Assembly: GCA_037893245.1 (NCBI GenBank)
Contig: JBAIAA010000029.1
Span: 124,001 to 188,000 of the forward strand
Length of the DNA stretch: 64,000 bases
From: Crossaster papposus
Lineage: Eukaryota > Echinodermata > Asteroidea > Velatida > Solasteridae
Direction: 5' to 3'
The position numbers and the translations under genes are program-made. The stretch's first letter is position 1, and each line of letters begins with the position of its first letter. The notes below the pieces were generated by a model that was not told where the DNA came from, searched no databases, and worked only from the letters and a program-made list of their open reading frames with translations. Shown in pieces: positions 44,601 through 56,600 of this stretch.

Positions 44601-47600
44601 AAAAAAAATCCCTACCTACCTACATGTACCCTATTTTTTGGGGACCGTTACGCCAACATAACATTTTTTTGTTTTATGCCTTATGGTATCCTATACTTCT
44701 GTAACATTCAACGTACAATATTTGTATTACCATACATAATTATTCATTTTTTTCATAATAGCACCTTAAAGGTAGTATGACACCATTTGCAGATATCGAA
44801 AATATTTACTACCGAATTATTAAGAAATATCTTACTCACTTGAAAGTAAATAATGATTCTAGGCATCCAGCAAAATGATTGCGCTAGATATCCTGTAATT
44901 TTTCCGATCGCGAAAAAACAAAGATAAGATAAGAATAACTGCCCAACGCCGGTTGAAAACAAACGCCGTTTTCCGTGCTTTTCTTGGCATCTATAGCCAT
45001 GTTCGCACTGGATAAACATTTTGGGTAATTTGACCATGACGCCGGGTAACATTCCGATGGGTTAATCTTCCCACCGTCCGCACTTGGATTTAATTGACGC
45101 GGGTAGAATTGCCGAGACGATGGGTAAACTAACCGAGCTGGCTCCAAAACAATAAAGACGGCGCCCTGCGTGACCTATGACCGCGACTTGACGACCGGAT
45201 CGTCTGTTCCCGACGCTAGCTCTCAACATTAAATCTTCCATCACCGGGTGATGGAAGATTTAACCGAGACGTCGCGTCCACACTGGATTTTCTGGTTGGG
45301 TTAGACTGACCTGGTCAATCTTCCTGGGCACCTTTGGCTCGGTTAAACTACCCAAGCGGCGTGGGTAAGTTACCTACCGTATGAGGTTACCAAGGCTGTT
45401 CGCACTGGACTTGAAATGGGCAAGTTACCCATTTGCGCAGTTAGTTTGCTCAAATTAAGTCCAGTGCAGACAGGGCTTAAGATTGTAAAACTTCGGACAG
45501 GTCAGTTAAACAATATTTACTATGAAACCCCCCCCCCCCCCCCCCCCCCAAAAAAATCTACCCTTTAATGATAATTCAAGCAATTACCAATGGTGTATTC
45601 CTACCTTTAAGGTAGTTATGTCAAATATTTGTGCTGATGTACAGTAACATGGACACCAATTTGGGATTACAATGTAGATGTTTAATAATCAGCATGGATC
45701 ACATTATATTGCCATATCTTAGTAAAAAATGATTGAAACTATTTTTGTGCAAATAAGTTAATTTTCTTATACATGAATTCTACAAAGGGTTGAAAATCAC
45801 AATAACAAAATCGTAGCAAATTTCTTTTCTCATTGTGTAATATTAAACCAAGAAAACTTCATTAAAACTTGAATTAACAACAAATACTGTGCTACATAAG
45901 TAGCATTATATTAGTTTAGTTTATAGACTGGGATAATACAAATAATACACCGTGCCCATGTTACATCATGTGTCAAATATTGAGAACAATCACTTATGAT
46001 ATCATGAAAGCAATGAATTACATGGCTCTAAACTTAGGTGGTCAGTTTAATATGCATAAAACAGGTAACTAAAACTTAATACATGTACAAGGAAATGTCA
46101 AACAAAAGAAGCATATTTCACAGTGCAGATGTAACATGGACACGGTGTTCAATTATTAAATCGCTCATAAATGTTGTGCATAATGTATTAAAACAAAAAT
46201 CTTGACTGAGCATGTCACAATCTTCTATTTTTATTGTTTATAAGTTGGTAAATATTTCCTATTGTGTTCAATTGCAATATTTGTTACCAAACCACAGAGC
46301 AGATGTAACGTGGACACCACCAAAAATGTGACTTGCTCTGCAAATGTTGAAAAATACATTTGTACATAATATTGTCTCGGAGGTGATTTTTCTTTCAACA
46401 AATAATATTGTTGTTTTAAGGCATTTTGGTTTCTCTGACGCCTATATTTTCAGATCTGATCGATTGAAAAGATTGTTTTGATCTCTAAATTTAAATTAAT
46501 ACAGGTTTTGTCCTTCTCTTACCATAGCATCTGATGAAGCACTACAAATGTAAATCTTCATTTCTTTTTAAAGACATTTTGAATAACTGAGAAGAAAAAA
46601 AAATTCCCAAAATTGTAAAAGACCTATGCATTACACTACAGAGTCGTGCCATCAAATGAAAGCTTAAATCCTGCTTTTTCTGACCAACTGTAAAATTGAA
46701 AAAAAACCACATTTTTTACACATCAGACTCATTTTTGCAGAGTGGGTCACACATGATGGAAACTATGCAAGTCTATTTGTGTATTTTTGGTATCTGTTGT
46801 GTCCAGTTATTTGGTACAATGTTAGTTCCACATATCCTATTGAGCTTACATGCATGTACTGTATTTACCAGTTATAGAAACAAATATTATTAAATTGTTC
46901 AGACGTAACGTGTACACCGTACCCCAAAATGACCTGATTTTTCGTAATATTTGAAAAAGTGAAACTATTTTGCAACTTTATGAATAATTCAAGTCAGATA
47001 TCATGAATTTAAGTCATTTTAGACTTGCTTTGAAGCAAAGGGAAAAATAGTACACCCCTAAACAAAATGTTACAAAAGTGGACACCACGTGTTACGTCAA
47101 ACTACTCATTATTAATGAGCTTTAACAAAATAATTGACGTAAACAAGAAAGATATGACTTACAATTACTATTTCTTATGTGCTTTTATGCTACTTTATCA
47201 GCAAAAGGGTGTTAAAGGGATCGTATACGTTTGGTAATTGGAACCCACTGTTTGTTTCAATCATATAGAAAACTATAACCTGTAAAAATTTCATTTCAAA
47301 AGGTGGTAGCAATTTTGAGATATTCCTGAAAATCTGGAGCGGTTACATGTATGTATGTTCACGCAGGAAGAATAATCTGCATTGGAATACACAATCTGAA
47401 AAGCGTCACTGCAGTAACACTTTTCAGATTCAATTTTTTGAAGATAAAAAGCGATATCTTTTTCCATAACCGCAGTACTTCGAAGTAAAAAGTTTCTAAA
47501 AATGCATTAATACTATCCAAAGCTGCAGTAGTTCTTACCAAGTAAGTTTATATAATTGCCATTAATTATCAAACGTATACAATCCCTTTAAGTAATGAAT

Positions 47601-50600
47601 TTATTAATGTGTCAGTTGCATACTTAAAACTATATTTGTTGTCACACATGACGTCTTAACTAGCCTTGCACGCCAACATGTTTTATGAAATATTCAAAAA
47701 ATAAAATAACTAATGTCACGAAATTTGGTATCATTTAAAAGGTCTTTTTGTAACTCTCTAAGTTTCAACCATCATTGACAAGAAAAATAGTTCATTCTTC
47801 CCAAGAAAACTAAATCTTATAGGTGAAATCGCAAAATATGCATGTGCCCCAACCTGCTGGAATAACCCATACAGTATGTACACGCACAATTGTTCACAGA
47901 TTCAAAACGAATGATGCATAAATAAACATGCCTTGAGCAAGGCCGGAAATATCTGTCAGCAGCGAGCAAGGCCGGAAATGTCATGGATGTGCTTCCCGGT
48001 ACCATCAGTCTGAACCCGCCTCGGATCGAGTTTCGTTAAACATAATCCCGCGTGTTTGGCTTGGTGAATGTTACAATAATCTCGGCGCGAACTGGTTGAT
48101 AGGGAAACGTCGTCCTAGAAGGACCCAACTCGGCTACAAAACGCGTTTTGAACAAAATTATGTTAACCCTAACGTCGTAGTTAGGCATTACTTTGGGCAA
48201 GAGAACTACTACAGTTTTTTGTAGTACTGGGTCTCTCTGTGACTGATGATTGAGTGTGTAATGACAATATATGTGACCTGTCACCACAATATGAGAGTAA
48301 AGTCGGACAAATTGAGATATTGGTATTTTCAAATTCGTTAGAAAGAGAGCTTTCCAATGGTATATTACACTTGGGGTTTTTGCAATAAATACATTTTACA
48401 GCGCTCCAGAAAATCATGGGTTTCACAAATTGTGTTTGTGAGAAAACTTTAACTTACCGGTACATGTAATAAATTTTACATCCTAAACAAAACACACAAA
48501 AGATTGCAAAGGCTACAGTATGTATGTTCTAATAATTTTTTCTTTTTGAAACTTTCCACACATACAGACTATTGTATAAACAACAAAATATTAATATTTC
48601 GCAAACGTGGGACAGTTACGAAGACCTAATTTGCATATTTAGTTACTGTGTTAATTAGACCACTGATGGACTTTAATCCAAACACTAACTACGCAAACAC
48701 TACGCAAAATCGCGTAATTTAAGAGGATTTCAATCATCTGATTGCACTTAAAAAATGGGAATATGTAGAGGACTTAGGCTTTCCAAATTATGTAAAATCT
48801 CACAACTGACCACCCCTTCGTTTTTTGACTTGATCACATTGTGCGACTTTACTCTCATATTGTGGTGACAGGTCACATACATGTAGATACTGGCTACGAC
48901 AAAATACTACTTGGACACATGCCTGTGTGTAATAGTGGGTAGGCATACACCAGCAAAATCTTGGAAAAACCTCCAGAATTAGGTTTGGCCTTATCACCTG
49001 GATCCTGCATTATCCTCCAGTGGCAAAAACCACAAACGCCCTCAATCCTGCAAAATCCTCAGATGCTTCAATTCAACAGAATTGACTGTTAAAGGTAGGA
49101 TACAACATTAGTAATTGCTTGAACCATCATGAATGGGTGGATTTGGGGGGATGTATTTTATCGTAAATATCTTAAATAGTAAATATATCGTTTATCTGAC
49201 CTGTTCGAAGTTTTACAATCGTGGATGCTGAGAAAAGCAAGAAAAACAGCGTTTGTTTTTAACCAGCGTCGGGCAGTGGTTCTTATGTTGTTTTTGTTTT
49301 TGGTTGTTTTTTTGTATTTTATAAAAAGTTTTTTATAAAATTCAATTTTTTGGAACAATTACAGGATCCAGCACAATCATTTTGCTAGATCTACATGTAT
49401 GCCTACAATCATTATTTACTTTCAAATAAGTAAAAAATATTCTTAATAATTCAGTAGTAAACATTTTTTTGATATCTGCAAATAGTGTATCCTACTTTTA
49501 ACCAGTTTGCGCCGAATGACGTATATAAACGCAAGTTCAAGTTCGGAAATGTATGTCAGCAACAAGCAAGGCCGGAAATGCGTGGGTGTGCTTCCCGGCA
49601 CTATCAGCCTGAACCCGCTTCGGATCGAGTTTCGCTAAAAATAATCCCGCCCCTTGGCTCGGCGATGTTAAAATAATCCCGGCGCGAACTGGTTAAGCAG
49701 CGCTATGAAATAAGGCACAGGGTTCAAGCCTGGAATAATTAGCAACTGATATTTATGATGTGGTGTCTCCTATTCATTTGAAATAAGTTAAGAGGGCCTA
49801 ATATTTTAATCTTAAGGAGACTTCGGAGACATTAGGTCTCTGAAGAAGATCTTGTTAATATCAAAATATTAGGCCCTCTTAATTTATTTGATTTGTATAT
49901 TTCATGTCATTCCAGCCAGTAAGCAGTTTGCAGCAGTTTTAATCTTACTCATCCTATCCATTTAATCGCTTTGACCCAACAGAAATATTTGCTGGCACCC
50001 TGATCAAAGACAAGGACAACCAGAAGACAACAGGTGACATCAAGGGCAAGGTTCTTGGGCTGTACTTCTCGGCGCACTGGGTGAGTGTCAATCAACATCC
50101 TGTTTCCAGAACATCGGAGGGCGTACATATATGTGACCCAGCACGAGTAAATGAGACACTTTGCGGCAAAAATAAAAATTGAGATTTTGATTTCATCATT
50201 TAAAGCTTGTTTAGCTTTAAATAATGAAATCAAAATCTAAATTTTCATTTATGCCTCAAAGTGTCTCATTTACTCGTGCTGGGTCAAATATGACTCGAGT
50301 CCCTCTCGAGTTACAGGTTTGGTTGACTTGGAACGTTTTGAGTGATGTTTGAAAAGAGACTTGGACGGAGACTCCCAGGACTCATGCAGGCTAGTTTTAA
50401 AACTAAAACAACAAAAAATGTTTTTTAATGAAGTTTCCCCAAACAGGATTAATATTTTTGCAATTCAAATTCAAATTTATTTACTTTCATTCAAAATGAA
50501 AATTTACCTATAAAAACCTATAATCAACCCCTAAGAATCACAACCCCCCCCCCCCCCCCCCCCCCCCCATTGTCTTATCCACTAAAACCAGATGACAGCA

Positions 50601-53600
50601 TTGAACTAAACACATTAAAAATATAAGACCAATATGCCAAAATATACCGAAAAGTGCATAAAAACCTATAATCAACCCCTAAGAACCCCCCCCCCCATTG
50701 TCTTATCCACCAAAACCAGATGACAGCATTGAACTAAACACATTAAAAATATAAGACAAATATGCCAAAATATACCACAAAAGTGCATACAAACGAAAAA
50801 TGTATTTGAATGAAAATTTTCCCCAAACAGGATTAGTATTTCTGCAATTCAAATTCAAATTTATTTCCATCGAAAATGGAAATTTGCCTTGCTGAACATG
50901 CTAATAATAAAAACAATTTAGTTACAAATTATTACAGAAAAGAAAAACAAAATATGAATTAAAAACCTATAAAAACCTAAAATCAACCCCAAAAAACCAC
51001 CAAACCCTCCCCATCATTGTCTTATCCAGCCTTGAACTAAACACATTAAAAATAGGACAAATATGCCAAAATATACCAAAAAACGGTAATTTCTCAGCGA
51101 TAGATCTTTATCATATCGTAAAACCATCGTAATTGTCATAATAAGTTATAATAATCCCACCGTGTTGCAACATCCGCATGTACAACAATCAATGCTCGCT
51201 AACAATCGCTACTTGCGAGTAATTATTGCTTACTCGGGCTGGCACGAGTACTCGAATAGTTGAAAAACCGCAACGAGAAGTAAAAACTAATCACGAGTAA
51301 TGACATAATCGAGTTACTCGCCCAGCACTAATATCAATTTCATCATTGATTGTTAATTGTAATGCAACACTGCTGAGGTTTAAGTTTAGCGCCGGTCACA
51401 ACCCACCGTGCGTGTTTTTAGTCCGTACGTTTTTTGGGAAGGCCACGGCCGCCACGTTTTTTTGAAAACGTGTGGAGGGAGTGGCAAGAGCAGGGAGGGA
51501 GTACATCAACACACGTCACCCGCCCGTTTGCGCAAGGTGCTTGTACGTGGCCCGCATGCCACGCCTGGCCGTGAGCGGTTGCATGCATCGTACGTTGCGC
51601 AAGTGAGTTGTACATGTACGTGCTTGAAACGTGCTTACAACGTACGATCTTCATGCGATTGCCACGTTATCGTACGGAGGCCGTACTTACACACGTGCTG
51701 CTCACGTACGGTGTCCTTACTCACTCGCATGTTGCAAGTGTGTGCAAGTGCGCCGTCCGTAGAGCAACTGACTGTGGTAAAAAATTAAAAGACTCGCGGA
51801 GTCAGTGCGTTGTACGTTCATTGGCTGTAGAGGGCACGCGCGTCACCCGTACTGGGGGTGAATCCGTAGCCCGAACGCAGTGAAAGTTTCTCGGCGTGTC
51901 TGCGAGCTCCCAAATCCGTACTGGAGCGGTACTCGCCACGTACGGATCCCACGATTTTTCCCACGTTTTTGCAAGTAGACAGCACGCACTTGCAAGTACG
52001 GCAGGTTGTGACTGGCGCTTTTCCCAGCATCTGGAGACCTTGGTGATCCTAAAACACTCCTCTGATGGTCAAGATTTTGGCTCTTTTTTTGGTGTGTTTC
52101 TGATAGTGTGGGCCATGCAGGACCTTCACCCCAAACCTTGTCAAGTCCTACAACAAGATGAAAGAAGACGGTAAGGATCTTGAGATTGTCTTCTGTTCCA
52201 GCGACCGCGACGAGGCTAGCTACTGGGAGTATTTCAAGGAGATGCCCTGGCTGGCCTTGCCATTTGGTGACAAGCGCAAGCATGCCCTGTCCAAGAAGTT
52301 TGACGTCCAAGGTATATTAGTTGAAGGGATAATAGAGACTTTGGTGGTTTGAGGTTATTTTATGGTACTTGAAACAAACACCACCAAGGTTCGCACTACA
52401 ATTATAAAATAATAAAGAAGACGCCTGCCGAGGCGTACTAGAATAATATATAATACTTGATTTCGAAGGGTTATTGCTAAATTAATACCGGACTTGCCCG
52501 CAACTGCCAAGGCTTACCAAAATAAAGAATGAAGACTCCAAGGGAAACGTAGATAACTATGTGGACTCGTCCTTTGTGAGGGGCAAACACCACCTAACCA
52601 GTATCGGAACTCACACAGTTGATATATTAAAGCTTACTACATGTATATATTTACAATAATGGTCGACATGTTATGCCAGCCGTGCTCACTCAAGTGAAGT
52701 TGTCGTATCTAGAGCTGGAGTGGACTGGTAGCTCTCACGTAGCGCCTCACGCTTTATACCGTGGTTACGTAAGGGCCAATTCAAAGAAAAAGAAAAGAAA
52801 CACATGCGTCTACTTCACGCACGATCTTTTTTGTTGTTGAATACTGGTCGCATACTTCGGACCGTTTAACAAAAAGTAGGAATTCACCACAAGACCATTT
52901 GTGACCTGCTCCAACAAAACCCGGACAAAGTTGGCCATTTTAGTTTTTTTAGATTTAGCTTTTTTTTCTCTAATTCTCTCGGTTCTCAGTTTTCAAATGA
53001 TGTATCATTTACATATGTAACCCTACCCTATCTAGTATCTCCCCTGGGTGAAGGATTTAGTGATAAAACCTGATTATGAGATAAACAGCTTTGAAGTTCA
53101 GAAAAAGGTATTATTTCTGCACACAATTTTTTTCACAAAATCGACATTGTGTATTCCAACTTTAACCCTAACCCCCTAGGCTCTCTCACTAGAAAGCATA
53201 CCAAACCTAGCAAACTTCAACAACTACACACAGGTTTGGTAGTTAACCCTAAACCCCTAGGCTCTCGCACTAGAAAGCATACCAAACCTAGCAAACTTCA
53301 ACAACTGCACACAGGTTCAGTGGTTAACCCTAACCCCCTAGGCTCTCTCACTAGAAAGCATACCAAACCTAGCAAACTTCAACAACTGCACACAGGTTCA
53401 GTGGTTAACCCTAACCCCCTCGGCTCTCACACTAGAAAGCATACCAAACCTAGCAAACTTCAACAACTGCACACAGGTTCAGTAGTTAACCCTAACCCCC
53501 TGGGCTCTCGCACTAGAAAGCATATATCAAACCTAGCAAACTTTAACAACTGCACACAGGTTCAGTAGTTAACCCTAAACCCCCTAGGCTCTCTCACTAG

Positions 53601-56600
53601 AAAGCATATACCAAACCTAGCAAACTTCAACAACTTCAACAACTGCACACATTAGTAGTTAACCCTAATCCCCCTAGGCTCTCACACTAGAAAGCATACC
53701 GTACCAAACCTACAGTACCAAACCTAACAAACTTCAACAACTGCACACAGGTTCAGTCGTTAACCCTAACCCCTAGGCTCTCTCACTAGAAAGCATACCA
53801 AACCTAGCAAACTTCAACAACTGCACACAGGTTCAGTAGTTAAGCCTAACCCCCTAGGCTCTCGCACTAGAAAGCATACCAAACCTAGCAAACTTCAACA
53901 ACTGCACACAGGTTCAGTAGTTAACCCTAATCCCCAAGGCTCTCTCTGTAGAAAGCATACCAAACCTAGCAAACTTCAACAACTGCACACAGGTTCAGTC
54001 CATAACCCTAACCCCCAAGGCTCTTGCACTAGAAAGCATACCAAACCTAGCAAACTTCAACAACTGCACACAGGTTCAGTAGTTAACCCTATAACCCCTA
54101 GGCTCTCTCACTATAAAGCATACCAAACCTAGCAAACTTTAACAACTGCACACAGGTTCAGTAGTTAACCCTAAACCCCCTCGGCTCTCTCACTAGAAAG
54201 CATACCAAACGTAGAAAACTTCAACAACTGCACACAGGTTCAGTAGTTAAGCCTAACCCCCTAGGCTCTGTCACTAGAGAGCATACCAAACCTAGCAAAC
54301 TTCAACAACTGCACACAGATTCCGTACGTAGTTAACCCTAACCCCCTAGGCTCTCTCACTAGAAAGCATATACCAAACCTAACAAACTTCAACAACTGCA
54401 CACAGATTCAGTAGTTAACCCTAATCCCATTTAGGCTCTCGCACTAGAAAGCATACCAAACCTAACAAACTTCAACAACTGCACACAGGTTCAGTAGTTA
54501 ACCCTAACCCCATATAGGCTCTCGCACTAGAAAGCATACCAAACCTAACAAACTTCAACAACTGCACACAGGTTCAGTAGTTAACCCTAACCCCCTAGGC
54601 TCTCTCACTAGAAAGCATACCAAACCTAACAAACTTTAACAACTGCACACAGGTGCAGTAGTTAACCCTAACCCCCTAGGCTCTCTCACTAGAAAGCATA
54701 CCAAACCTAACAAACTTTAACAACTGCACACAGGTTCAGTAGTTAACCCTAAACCCCCTAGGCTCTCTCATTAGAAAGCATACCAAACGTAGAAAACTTC
54801 AACAACTGCACACAGGTTCAGTAGTTAAGCCTAACCCCCTAGGCTCTGTCACTAGGGAGCATACCAAACCTAGCAAACTTCAACAACTGCACACAGATTC
54901 CGTACGTAGTTAACCCTAACCCCTTAGGCTCTCTCACTAGAAAGCATACCAAACCTAGCAAACTTCAACAACTGCACACAGGTTCAGTAGTTAACCCTAA
55001 CCCCCTAGGCTCTCTCACTAGAAAGCATACCAAACCTAACAAACTTCAACAACTGCACACAGGTTCAGTAGTTAACCCTAACCCACTGGGCTCTCGCACC
55101 AGAAAGCATTCCAAACCCCTTGAAATGCCAAATAATGCTGCATATAATGAATATTCATATAACCTCTGACCTTTGTTCACCGTACAGGCATTCCTACCTT
55201 GGTTTTTCTGGATGATAGTTGGAATGTGGTCACGACCAATGGGAGAGGAGCCATCTCCAGGGATCCTGAGGGCAAAGTGAGTGCTGGATAATTTACACTC
55301 GTGCAGGATAATTCACACTCGTGCATATTCATACATGTTGTGCTATAACTTGCCAAGTACACTCATACATATTCATACCTATTATATTCCTTTTATATTC
55401 CTATTAATAACTTGCCAACTACACATACTACAATGTGCATATTCATACATGTTGTGCTATAACTCGCCAAGTACACTCATGTATATTTAAACCTATATAT
55501 TCCTATTAATATAACTTGCTAACTCCACATACGGTACTGCAATGTATGCATATTCATACATGTTGTGCTATAACTCACCAAGTACACTCATACATACATG
55601 TATTCCTATTGATAACTTGCCAACTACACATACCGGTACTACAATGCATACTCATACATGCTGTGCTATAACTTGCCAAGTACACTCGCACATATTCATA
55701 CCTACCCGGTACATGTATTATATTTCAATTAATAACTTTTTTTTGGAGCGTCGTTAAATTTGCTATTCGTCATAGACATTAATATTCAACCAACAACAAC
55801 TTGTTTTTTCTTCTTGAAATAAAGTGTGGTCTGACTAGTCTTAACTCGTTTAAGAGGGCCGCTTAACTCAATTCAGCGGGGCGCTTAGTACTAGAGTAGC
55901 TCATGGTGGTTGAGTATGCACTTTATTGTACAGACCTAAACTCTTCAGGAATCCACTAATTGAAGGTCTAGGAACAATATTTGGTTGGTAACACATTTGC
56001 CACCGACGGCGAAATAGCTGAAATGGCCACACCCCTTTTTGGGCCACGCCCCCCTAACGCCGTGACTGTATCTACAGAACCGTTGGACCTAGGAGGTTGC
56101 CCGACCACTCAAAATTTGCGCAATGGCCACATTATGGGGGTCACAATACATTTTCACATCCAAAAGTCAATGGTTTTTGAGATAATTGCCAAAAACCGAT
56201 TTCAGCATGTTACGCACTACAATATTATTCTTAATTGTTCCTGTTCCTGTTCCTATTGTTCAATTACTTGATTCCTGAATCAGTTTGTGACGCACTTGCA
56301 ATGGCCGACGACAGACTATACGCAATACCCAAGCCCACGACAGACCACGCGCGAAGTCTCCTTGAACTCATTATGCGTCGAAACACATTTGAATTCAATG
56401 GCAAGTTTTTCAGACAAAACAATTGGCGTGGCCATGGGCAGCGAATGCAGTCCGGAGATTTGTGACATAACCCTATTCAAATACGAACAAGACAAAATCC
56501 TCCCTCACAATCCCTCAATTGTGAGCTACATGAGATATAGAGACGATGTTCTTATAATCTTTAACGGAAATGAAAAGCAGGCTGCGGACCTAGTGCAATC

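Noticed and set aside
51408-51788. 126-codon ORF with many Cys and Arg
   Set aside because: It lies inside the ACGT-rich TIR element, has no coherent domain and no splice context.
53149-53568. 139-codon repeat protein [20 protein letters not shown]
   Set aside because: It is a by-product of the 81-bp (27-codon) minisatellite unit; later units with indels close the frame and it lies in an intron.
53160-55118. CRISPR-like array or true telomere
   Set aside because: There is no repeat-spacer structure (the whole 81-bp unit repeats), and only one or two CCCTAA motifs occur per unit; it is a minisatellite.
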